From contig JADNYV010000380.1 of the NCBI GenBank assembly GCA_015501055.1, positions 1 through 32,991 of the forward strand: DNA of 32,991 nucleotides, given 5' to 3'. Positions within the stretch are counted from its first letter, which is position 1, and each line of letters begins with the position of its first letter. This stretch comes from Mucidula mucida (taxonomy: Eukaryota; Basidiomycota; Agaricomycetes; Agaricales; Physalacriaceae). This document shows positions 1 to 9,806 of this stretch, piece by piece. A model generated the notes under the pieces. That model was not told the DNA's origin. It searched no databases and saw only the letters and a list, made by a program, of their open reading frames with translations. The position numbers were made by a program, and so were the translations under genes.

Positions 1-1232
1 GTTTGTAGTACGCAGGTACCGCTTATAAAAGGGGTCCATCGTTGACCAAGGAGCAGTCATGGAGAACCAGTCATCCTCTCTTTGACGGGCCAAAACCCAG
101 GACGCCTTCTTGAAGATCCGCCGGCGAGTGTTGCTTGACGCAGTACCAATTATTCTCCAATGGTTCTTTTTCATTCTTTATGAATCTCATCCAACTTTCC
201 TCGTCACCAATTGGTATACGATCCGGTTTGGTAAGAACACCTGTAGATTGATATCATCGACATCAAGCTCGCTCGTCGGTGGATCATGCAACACACCAAT
301 AGTTCTCTTCCCTTTGGGATCATGTTTCTTCGCGAGGTGGTGAGCACCTTGATTCTCGAAATCGGCTATATACAAGGCGGTGGCCGTCAGCTCAGTATAT
401 GACGAGTAGCGGATATTCACTTTCACAGGCGACCGTCAGGAGAATCACGCAACTTTGTTTGGAGATGTAAGAGGTAACGAGATGCTCGACGAGTTTTATA
501 TCAGTCTCCTTCCCACCAATGCCAACGCTCGCAATGAGACCTGAAGCGATGATCAAAGACTTGTTTTCGGTCCAGCATCAGTACACACCGGGTAGATCAC
601 AGAAAGACAAGTCTGCAACGTCCGGTCCACTGATAGACAAGGAGACACAATTTGTCGTGAAGGTCAATTCGGTGTCTCCTGGTTCATTATGGTCTCCAGT
701 AAGAAAATGATCAGGACTGGTAGACGGGTTCAGGATTGCAAACTGAGCTCGACGGATTCTTTCTTCTACTTCAGATTATGTCGTATATCGGAGGACCGAA
801 CTGTTGGTTTTTGGGTTGACCGAGGACCTGCCCCTTTTCATCGGTGATTGCGCGTAGTACAACTTTGCAGCACCAGGGTTCGTTCAAGAATCAAAGTCGA
901 CACTCGGTTGGACATCTGTTTCGGGGAAAAGTTGAGGGCCCATTCGTGATCAAAGAACAGAACGCGCACCTTGTACACGTCCCCGATGCACGGGGTAGCG
1001 TGATACCCGAGATAAACTCGATCAGCGATGACTTTCCTGCGCTTTGAGACCCAATGACTGCTATTTGCGGGAGGTCGACATCGACTTGTGCTCTGTTCAA
1101 AGAATGACAAGCACGTAAGCAAGATCGGAAACTCTACCCAGTACTGTGTAAACGATTTATCAGATCTAGCAACTTTCTTCTACTTCGAGAAAGAGCTTCA
1201 TTGGAGAGGCCAACGCCAGTTAATTCAGTCAT
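1..1232 (-). CDS. Dynamin-family GTPase, N-terminal part, reading frame interrupted (partial, left edge)
   Basis: Large GTPase of the dynamin/Mx superfamily; such proteins polymerise on membranes and use GTP for remodelling or fission. The start ATG is at 1232-1230, and exon 1 begins [10 protein letters not shown]. The G1 loop GSQSAGKSS, the dynamin stretch [17 protein letters not shown], the G3 motif DLPG and the G4 motif TKPD are all recovered once five introns are removed (1093-1137, 916-969, 541-588, 366-420, 241-296). The frame is broken three times: a TGA at 891-893 where neighbouring residues are still conserved, a one-base shift near 770-777, and another near 98-102 before REDDWF. The rest of the GTPase domain, the stalk and the GED lie outside the window, so the subfamily cannot be named. 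It is either a decaying paralogue or a sequence with base errors. Family assignment is firm; functionality is doubtful. Confidence 0.8.
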
Positions 1233-1786
1233 TGTGCAAGTAGTGTGAACGAGAGTGCCAGATAGGAGGTGGGGCCGAGGTAAATAACTGTGATTGGTTG
1301 AAGGAGTTTGATATTATGACGCACCCACAAGCGCCCATAAGCACATTGTTCCTCCAGCCAGCCAGCTGAGAAACAGAGACGGAGTCATACACATAGATTT
1401 TGCTCCTGAAGGAAAGCGATTGACTGAAGGGTCAAGGGTCACGTGCTGCTGACTGCTGACTGCCTTCTGGAGCAGGAACGGATGGCAAGAAAGCGAGCAG
1501 AGAACTCTGATGAAGGCCGGGAGGATACCACACGAGTCAACCAACACACAGGTAGTAGGTGGGAAGGTGCGAAAGAAAGCCGACCGCCTGTCCTCAGAAG
1601 GCAGACTGACTTTACAACGACTGATACCTTCAGAGGTCTTGGAGTGCTTCAACTATGGGTAGAACATCATTGATATAAGTAGAATGACATTCCTGGATTT
1701 GGCGTCAGTCTATGGGAGGACATCATGAGTCAGCACATTGGCTTGGTTGAAGTATCTCACCGTATCTATCTACGCAGCATTTTCTG
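1233..1786. other. Intergenic region upstream of the dynamin-like gene
   Basis: This 554-base gap lies between the start of the dynamin-like gene and the 3' end of the ABC1-kinase gene. It should hold the dynamin promoter and the kinase 5'-side neighbour's terminator region. A palindromic CACGTG E-box core is at 1440-1445, and a short imperfect CTGACTG repetition follows at about 1446-1463. An open stretch of 112 codons on the minus strand (1314-1652) has no recognisable domain and no splice partners, so I do not call it a gene. Confidence 0.5.
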
Positions 1787-4061
1787 TCATGCAAGACCTG
1801 ATGCCGCCAAGTGTGCACCCGAGAACCCATGCGTTAGTAGACCTCTTAGCCAAGCTTTCGTAATTATCAGGCGGGCCTGTATGTCCATAAATGTTTCGAC
1901 GAACACCACCGTCGAGTACCGCTTTTGATACCGCCTGCGGGGGATCAGTGAATACGTCTGGGAACACAACAAGGTCACCTACCACCAGCATATAAAGTAT
2001 TCCGATAATAGAGATAATGACAGTAGACCGCTATCCCGCATTGCATTAATTATTCTCTTCTGATCATCCCGCCAGATGGCATAGACACAATATTTTGCGT
2101 TGATCAGGAATACTCGTACCTAGAATAAAGGGTGAGCATAGCGGCATGCCGTACAAAAACGCTCAAACGTACATTAGAGTGAGTGGTCATGAGAGAATGA
2201 TCCAAGTTCCTGCTCGAAAATGAGAACTCGGAATGTGGGAATCACTACTCCCAAAACATGCACGCACCTTGTGAGATCATTTAACTTGAGCACCATCAAG
2301 ACACGCCGCGGAACGCGTCGTAAAACGTTCAATATATCCGTGAACATTCCTTCTCGAGTCATGATAGTATTTCGGATTAGTTCCACCTCCGTTTCGGTCT
2401 GACGAGAAACATTGATCAGGCCAGAGGCGCGTTCTAGGGATGGACCGGATGGATCATCTTCGAATGTGCCTTCTAGTCCTGCGCGCCCTGTCATTGCAGC
2501 CTCGAATATGGGGTACTAGGAATAGAACGTCTTATCAATCCGATAGAAAGCTTAGACAAAATGAATGTCCTACGAGGTCAGGCCCGATGTTGCCGACTAA
2601 CTCTGCATACTTACGACGGTCGGCATTGGTAGACTCTGAAGCCGGGGAGATCAGAGACAGCCAAAACTTACTGTAGTTGATACGAAGGGGTGTGCCGATG
2701 TCAAAGTAGAGGCCGTGATCGAGTAGGACAATTTCGAAGTTGTATGGTGATTTGGTTGTAATTGTAGCTGGTCGTATCAGGAGATTGCCAGGATGAGGGT
2801 CCTAGAGAGCTGTTAAACAGGGAACGGTGTTGCCACAAGGAAATTTACCGCATGAAACCAGCCATTAATGAATACCATCTGGTTGAATATCCGCGAAAGT
2901 TCCAGCGCAACCTTATTACGGTCGATGCTGGCGTCCGCGAGATATTGTAGATCGTCCACTCGAGCACCTTGGATATATTCCATGATCAGGACTCGTTTCT
3001 TCGCCAGAAGGACTTCGGGAATGTAAAGTGACGTTCTCATATGCTCGAAATCTTTCGCTGCCCTAGCGGCATTTCGCGCTTCATGTCGGAAGTCCATCTC
3101 CTTGGGTAGATTTTCCCGCATCTCCTCGCCCAACCAGGTGAACTCGAATTCTGGGAACCAGTACTTGATCCAACCTGTCATACGTCAGGCGTCAGACAAT
3201 TTGGCATCCGATTCACGCACCAAGCGTAACCTCGACCATTTCCATGTCTACTTCACAGAATTCAGCAAGGTGAGGATGCTGAAGCTTCACCGCGACTTTC
3301 TTGTTAGACGCGCGGTGGTGTCCAACGTGCACCTGAGCGAGACTAGCTACGCCAATCGGATTTGGGTCAAAGTCGTCGAATAGATCGGAGATTGTAGCTC
3401 CCATATCAGAGAGAAAGAGGGTCTCTACATCTTCGTATGGTGTAGCTTCACATTGGTCCTGTAATGGGCGCATGGTAATCGTCCATTCGCGAGGTAGCAT
3501 GATGAGGGACGACATATGCTGGCCCAGCTTTATAAAGACACCTAAAATGCCATTGATTGGCTAAACAGACAGATGACATTCACGTACTCACCGCCGTTGG
3601 CGAGAAGGGCCTTCAACACCCGCTTTGCGCTGCGCGTATGGCACTCGGAATATGCCTGTATACGGTCGTCGTCGGAGTCGTACGCTCGTGAAAACGTCCA
3701 TTTGTAGTCAATCGCGCCCAATATCGCCGCCTCTACAGTAGCTGAGTATATGCAAGCAAAAGCAAACTGACGACGTACCGCCGACTCGTGAACAGCGAAC
3801 GCCCGCCAGTACAAAATGCTTAAAAGGCTGAGAGTTGCGATACGCATAAAATCCAAGGCCAGCGAATACGACGATAGTCGCTGGAACCGCGAGCCAAGGA
3901 CTGGTCCGTCGAATTGGTGGGACTACTGTCCGCGGTCGCTTTAATCGAGAGAAAGCATGACTATAGCGCCACCGGATCTGCTGGGCGTCGTGTTGTAAGC
4001 CCTTCCACGTCGTGCGAAGGTGAAAGTGTGGCCTATTCATCCATCGACGGAGGTAAAGCAT
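1787..4061 (-). CDS. MCP2: ABC1/UbiB-family atypical kinase, MCP2/CQD2-like, mitochondrial
   Basis: Member of the ABC1/ADCK atypical kinase-like family; yeast Mcp2 (Cqd2) sits in the mitochondrial inner membrane and affects lipid and coenzyme Q distribution. Nine exons (4061-3779, 3732-3592, 3541-3221, 3174-2849, 2801-2574, 2515-2268, 2209-2173, 2119-1983, 1934-1787) give 622 residues in one consistent frame. The N-terminus is basic (LRRWMNRPHFHLRTTWKG), as in a matrix-targeting sequence, followed by a hydrophobic segment (LAVPATIVVFAGLGFYAY). The KxGQ-type motif FIKLGQHMS, the alanine-rich loop ASLAQVH, the lysine motif VAVKLQHP, EMDFRHEARN, the catalytic-loop motif DPHPGN and the metal-binding variant LLDHGLY are all present. 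The C-terminal exon ends THGFSGAHLAASGLA. The symbol is by subfamily resemblance; the family is certain. Confidence 0.9.
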
Positions 4062-4345
4062 GAAGACGTGATGCTACCATAATGGCCTCGCACCACGTGA
4101 GGATCTACGACCGGCCACCATACGGTCGTAGAAATTAACGATAAGTAAATGCTAGGAGTACAAGATGTGCGTGTAAGTACATGTGTGACTATCTACGTCG
4201 TCTATGCCGCTAGCAGCGGTCAACTGCTTCCTCTCTTGATACTGAACATGGAGACTATCGAATTTGTTCTTCGATTAGATGACTGGCCCTCTTCGTTGTG
4301 ATGCATCGCCTCTGCATATCTGATGCACCGTCAGCGATAGAAGTA

Positions 4346-6568
4346 TCAAACAGGAACAGCGTACAGCAGCTTATAACGAACAAGTTCTGATTCAACCTCT
4401 TCGCTCGCAAGCCTCGTCTTCACAAGTTCATTCTGGATGACCGAGGATGGTCAGCGACTATCAAAACGACCATTCATATACGGACCAATACTTCGACATG
4501 CTCTGTGTTCAGTTGTGCATAGTCATTTTCCAATTTTTTTCTGCAAGATGTCAAAGATTGAAGGAACGACGCCAAGTATCAAGCTTACATCTGAGCTGTG
4601 AGCATGCGATTGCTATTCCGTAGTTCGTCCATTTCCACCGCTCGTTTATTTGCTTCTCTCTAGGAGAAATCTCAGAAAGAGTAGTTGATATGCATCCAAA
4701 CGAACCATTATGTCTTCATACTCGTGACTATACGAGTCGAGCTGGAACGGTGTTATCCGTAGCGATGTCGCTTCAGTTACAAATTCATTCGTATTGTACT
4801 TTGGCTTATCGTCGTCATCGGATGATTCCAACTAGACATCTTAGCCAAAATGGATGCATGCCGAAAGTCTACTCACCTTGTACCGATCCAACAGCCGCGT
4901 ATTTAGGAACGCCAAAATCTCGTCAAATTTGAGCCCAAGTAGAATGTCCTCGTTTTTCTGGAGCAGAGCTACGCTGAAGCCAAAAATAGCTTCTATGCCA
5001 CTGGCAAGAACGTTGTCGTAGATTCGGACAACCACCTCTAGAGGAAACCTGAAATGGGGCTCAGTATTCATACAACTTCGATTATGACGGAGATACCGAT
5101 AGCTGAACATTGTGAGGAACCACTGTGAGCAAAACATGCTTGATTTGATGCCTTGACGCAAGAAATGTATATGAAGCACAGGGAGAATTTCTTCTACCAG
5201 CCGATCAAACTAACGAAGGTTGCTTAGTGGGCGTTTGAACAACAGGGAAAAGACGAACCTGGAACTAAAGAACAATGAGTAACTGTACACGATACCAATA
5301 AAAACGTAGTTACCAGCCGTAGTTGTAATTTAGGCATTTCTGGCAGGAAATGACCGCGAAGGTCATAGAGATGCATTAGGCGACAGAGAAGGGAGAAGGC
5401 TTCTTCATCAGGCATCTGTTTCGTATCAGACTAACTGTCACAGAGAGTCTCTGTCAGAACTTACGTTCAACAAAAGGATGGCGACTACGAACGGCAGCCC
5501 TTGACAATATCCCACCTGGGGGTCATACCTTGAGGACTAAATGAGAAGAGGATACAGACGTCACAGTCACGGACCGTACAAAGAGTAGGCTTTCAGCACA
5601 TTGAACAAGTTTTCTTGTCCGATACCCTGACCGTCCGTAAAGAAGGCGTGATGGGGGAAAGTGCTAGGATAGATGCGTCAAGGCACGACGGTTGACACGT
5701 TGAAGACGCGACATACCGACCAAGATCACGCGTTATAGCCTTCTCGTGCGGACTACTTTCCTTCAAGAGCTTCAGATATGCGGCCTCGAGCTCTGGGTCC
5801 TTCGATGCTGCCCTTTAGAAGGAGTATAACTGAAACTGGAAGACGGATAATACAAGTGCTTACATGAACTGCCACATCATGCCTCGTAAAGTATTCGGTA
5901 TGCCCTTGGCTATCGCTTGAGCCAGTTTATCCGGCTCATCAGAGGCAAACTGCTGATAATCTGTGCGCAACTGAGTTCAATCGTAGTTCAGATGCGGTTA
6001 CTATGGAACCAACCAGACATTACGGCACCCCAGAAATCTTGGAACTCGTTGTGAGCGACAGAGAGCATGTTAGACTGATGCACATACCCCAATCAATGAC
6101 TTCTGTTTCAACATCACCCTCTTCCACGACTTCCTTCTCCTTCTGTAAACGAGCGAACTCCTCTTGAAGTTTATGTTGCCCGTCGACGCTGCCTCGATGG
6201 TTGGCACTATCATCCGACTGCTTCAGGACAAATGGGAGGTTGTGAACTGAACGAATTGTTGTGGTAGATGCGGATTTCTTGTGCGCTCTTTGCTCCGAAT
6301 CCTCGCTCGGCGCGAGGGTAGATGACGTGCTGACCGGTCTCTCCGACGTAGGCGCTGATCCAATGCTGGACGCGCTATCTCGCGCCGATAGTGTCACCGT
6401 CGAAAAGCGCGAATCGTCGTCCGAGGCTGCTGATTCCGCTACGGAGTCCCGGTTACTACTGGTCGCAGGCGGTGGCTCGGCGAACGTAGGGCTTTTGGGG
6501 GACAATAGCTCATCAAGCGAGACGGTCGTCGTAGTGAAGGACGTTGCATTGGGTGCCTCGTCGGCCAT
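4346..6568 (-). CDS. GYP5: TBC-domain Rab GTPase-activating protein, Gyp5-like
   Basis: TBC-family RabGAP; yeast Gyp5 acts on Ypt1 and Sec4 in ER-Golgi and exocytic traffic. The start ATG at 6568-6566 (MADEAPNATS) opens a Ser/Thr-rich disordered N-terminus of about 170 residues; an in-frame reading upstream would run into the GatB stop, so the shorter start is preferred. The TBC domain then follows: SDEPDKLAQAIAKGIPNTLR, the arginine-finger motif ITRDLGR, the glutamine-finger motif VGYCQG, and KSSMFCSQWFLTMFSYRFPL. The protein ends in a coiled coil (AVEMDELRNSNRMLTAQI through LASEEVESELVRYKLL), as in Gyp5 homologues. Thirteen introns were placed. Two surround a 6-nt exon (5259-5264), and one splits the arginine-finger codon. 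The gene ends at the TGA at 4346-4348. Gyp5 is assigned on the coiled-coil tail and TBC sequence; Gyl1-like is the alternative. Confidence 0.9.
5259..5264 (-). other. 6-nt micro-exon of the TBC RabGAP gene
   Basis: The six bases TTCCAG (read on the minus strand) lie between two 49-nt GT-AG introns (5265-5313 and 5210-5258) and encode Phe-Gln. Joining the flanks gives the reading RLFQFDRLVEE, which fits this part of Gyp5-type TBC domains. Skipping it would remove two residues without a frame change. Confidence 0.8.
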
Positions 6569-6678
6569 GATGAAGATCTCACTGGATTCTGATGCACATG
6601 AGAATGGACAGAATTCTGTGGCGAGTGTTGAGTATAGACTGTTTGGAGACCAAATAATGGCACAGCCACGTTCCTCTA

Positions 6679-8429
6679 TCATAAGTTCAGGAGGGACAGT
6701 ATGGTACTCCTAGTTGTATTTGCGTCCGCTCTCCCTCTGGTTTCCTTCATCACGCCCCCAACCAACTTATTGACAACATTTCGATGGCCCGCCTGCAGAG
6801 CTGCGACCTCGCTAGGCATAGCCTTAATTACGCGGCGACATATCTCGCTCAAATCGGGTTCAATACCCGTTCGTGATGAGGACGCAGTCATAGAGATCAG
6901 ATTCATGTCAACGGCGAGTTGTCTGACAGATGCCGACGAGGGCGGATTGCTGAGTATGTGTCGCAATACGAGTTTGGCAGATGGTCCAGTCAGTTCCTTC
7001 GACGCAACCATATCAATCATTCCCCCAAGTTGGTGAACTGATAGATGGTTCGACGCAAAGGTCTTTTCCTGTGATGCTAAATGACCAAGAAGTGAGTTCA
7101 AAATCCTAGAACCGTCAGCAAGTCAAGATTAAACATTGTATCAAGAGCTTACCAGTTGATAACCGTTTTGGGGTCTCTTCTTCCGTTGTCCACCACCTTT
7201 TCAAAGTAGGCCGTAGCTGTGATCTCAGGAAGAACCTCATCGTCTAGCCGAATCTCCTCTTCTCCATCGAAAGGGATTGTGCGGGACGCGTCCAGACCAA
7301 TCAGGACGTCGATGTCATCTTGAGTAACGCCCTGGGGTTCGTACTTTTCGATAAGACCAGCACGGAACGCTTCTGGAAGTAGAGGTAAAGTCTGTTGGAC
7401 ATGGAGGATTTCTGCTGGGTCAATGTCGAGTACACCTAGATTCGGATCCGGCATGTAGCGGTAGTCTGGAGCGTCTTCCTTTGAACGAAGCTTGAACGTT
7501 TCCCAACGATGATGGTCAAATCCACGCGTTTCCTGAGCTACAGGTTGAGATGTTACGAGAAGGGCTTTCTGTCGCTCTATTTCATGATCTTAGGAAAGGC
7601 CCGTGAGTGCTATGAAAAGATTCGGATTAAGTCGCCTACTAATGGCAGCAACCATGTATCTGACACTGTTGAGGTTCTTGATTTCACAGCGCGTTCCAAA
7701 GGGCTCTCCAGGACGATGTATGGAGACATTCACGTCACATCGAAGGGAACCCTGATACATGTGTGAGAGAATATAATTCCAGACAATGCGTAGGTTACAA
7801 ACCGTTTCCATATTCCCGTCACTGGCACCGACAGCGCGAAGCGTAGCTTGTAATGTGCGAACATACTCCGCAGCTTCGTCTGGGGACTCCAGGTCAGGTT
7901 CTGTTACAATTTCAAGTAGCCCGCTCCCAGACCTATTGAGGTCGATATAGGATGTTTGTTCCCGAGACTCGAAGATAGACTTCGCTGTGTCCTACAAGAT
8001 CATGAATAAGAAGCAATACGATTTCAGTGAAGGACCCACCTGTTCCATTTGAACTTGCTTAATTCTAACCTGCTTTCCCGTACTAGGCAACACTAGATAT
8101 CCGTCTAGGGCGATGGGAGCGTAGTGTTGCGTGATCTGATACCCGACGGGCAAGTCTGAGTAAAAGTAATGTTTCCTGTCGAACGTTGACCGCTGCTGAA
8201 CATGACAGTTCAGTGCGAGTGACGCTCTAAGCGCGAGCAAGATGCATTTCGGATTTATTCGCGGAAGTGTGCCCGGAAAGGCGGCGTCGAATGCGTTGAA
8301 GTTAGTATTCGATGCATGCGAAAGTAACGAGGTCGACGCGCTGGAAAAAAGTTTTTGGCGCGATTTTATTTGGGCATGGGTTTCAATTCCAAGAACGACG
8401 TGCCATCCGTCCAAAAGGAGACGCGACAT
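6679..8429 (-). CDS. PET112: Mitochondrial glutamyl-tRNA(Gln) amidotransferase subunit B
   Basis: GatB of the GatAB-type transamidation complex, which converts mischarged Glu-tRNA(Gln) to Gln-tRNA(Gln) in mitochondria. Five exons (8429-8040, 7991-7803, 7751-7640, 7576-7153, 7105-6679) give 513 residues in frame. Recognisable parts are the N-terminal [37 protein letters not shown]-type residues before [29 protein letters not shown], the segment [13 protein letters not shown], and the C-terminal GatB/YqeY tail domain ([12 protein letters not shown] through [17 protein letters not shown]). The chosen start is the first ATG in the conserved frame and leaves almost no presequence; the frame is open further upstream but has no ATG before a stop, so a spliced 5' exon carrying the mitochondrial signal is possible. 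Only 110 bases separate its stop from the RabGAP start on the same strand. Confidence 0.92.
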
Positions 8430-8696
8430 GAGATGGGGTACTAGAAAGCTTGGAATACCATGAGGTCGGGAGGGCAACTCGAAAAGGAAAGAAGGCGGAG
8501 TTTGAAACAGAAAGTCCAGGGAAGGAACTGACAGTGAGTGCGCTGGGCTCTACTGTTCCGACTCTTATGATAAGTGGTTCACATTGTAAAGACTGAAACA
8601 TATTCTAAAGATGCGTAGTCGAGCTCAGATGCACCGGAATGTTCATCAGATCAACATTGTCAGGTCTTAAGCTGTAATAGTGGTGCAAATGTAAGC

Positions 8697-9384
8697 TCAA
8701 GTGGTTATGGATTCGCAAAACTCGTCGATCTCATCCATCTTCGACTTCAGAGCTTTCCACTGTAATAGTTATTTTAAAAAGTAATCGAAAAGTCGCAGAA
8801 AAGGCCAGATACCTGCTCAATAGACAGCGAAAGGCCCTTCTTTCCGGGCAACCAGTCACCGTCCTTTTCATAGAATTCACGAATGTCGACTAAAGGTTTC
8901 TTGTTGAACATGCGCACAGTCACGCGGCGCTTGTTTCCTGTACAAGCATAATATGAGCGCGCGTTTAGTCAAGACTCGTTAATTACCAATGTCCACAAAT
9001 TGCTCGTCAGTGCTCTTTGTTTTGCCTACAGACTTCTGGGCGCATTTTGAGCGATGGGAGTCGCACAGTATCCGTACAAACCTTTGCTTTGGAGGGCGTT
9101 TTGGAAGAAGACTCATCATCGTCGCTCTCAGCCTTCGACATCCGCGGTTTCTGCAGTCTCATAAGACTCTACAGTTTCTTTCGGACCAAGGATACCTGCC
9201 TTGACAGTTTTAGGCTTCTTTTCAGACGCGTTGGGTTTCGATTTCTTAGCTTTCTAAAGAGGGAATGAGCTCCAAACGCGTATCCGACGCGTAAAGTGCT
9301 GACCTGGAGAGATTTCGTTTGTTCAACCTCGGATTCTACAGCCTCTTCCTCGCTGCTCGTCTCCTCGTTTCTGCGCTTGACCAT
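8697..9384 (-). CDS. SUB1: Transcriptional coactivator PC4/Sub1
   Basis: Nuclear single-stranded-DNA-binding coactivator of RNA polymerase II. The protein starts [19 protein letters not shown] at 9384, with an acidic and serine-rich head followed by lysine-rich sequence. The PC4 domain is clear: [39 protein letters not shown], then after an intron (8760-8812) [20 protein letters not shown] and the stop at 8697. Another intron is at 8938-8986. The middle of the gene (about 9000-9300) is less certain: introns are needed to keep the lysine-rich and acidic ([16 protein letters not shown]) pieces in phase, and one junction works best with a GC donor of only about 35 nt. The domain call is firm; the linker exons are tentative. 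Confidence 0.85.
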
Positions 9385-9806
9385 CCTTTGATTGAAGGAA
9401 CAGTGAGGGATAGGTATGAATAGTATCAATTTGCTGAGATGATGAGCACAAAAGGCAAGTTCACGCTGATGGCGGCCACACGTTCTGTCATTTCCCATTT
9501 GTGGTACTTGATCACGATAGTTCGCTGCTGACAGATACTCAGCAAGTATCGAAACGAAAACAGCTGGGTTGGGTATGCATTGGAAGATTTAGCAGTAATA
9601 AATACAAAACTCCATTTCCTATCCATGATCCAGCTGTGACGTTGATGACAACAAATACCTGAAGGGTGACCGTGACTCAGGCGTTGACGCGTTGCCCAGC
9701 TTCCATCTCGTCTTGCTTCCAACCACCACCATCTCGCTGCCCGGCAATTCTCTATCCACATTCGGGTGCTGTGGGAATCAGGTCTCACGACATATCGTCG
9801 TGAACG
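9385..9806. promoter_or_regulatory. Divergent promoter region between SUB1 and the TOM1-like gene
   Basis: These 422 bases separate two genes transcribed away from each other, so both promoters and 5' leaders should lie here. An ATTGG (CCAAT on the minus strand) is at 9579-9583, roughly 195 bases upstream of the SUB1 start. I see no TATA-like sequence near either start and no other feature. Confidence 0.5.

Noticed and set aside
1314..1652. 112-codon open frame on the minus strand in the gap upstream of the dynamin-like gene
   Set aside because: No recognisable domain, no clear splice partners and cysteine/serine-rich composition like random sequence; treated as intergenic.
1787..8429. Possible mitochondrial gene cluster (MCP2-like and GatB close together)
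   Set aside because: A RabGAP lies between them and the other genes are unrelated; proximity looks like chance in a compact genome.
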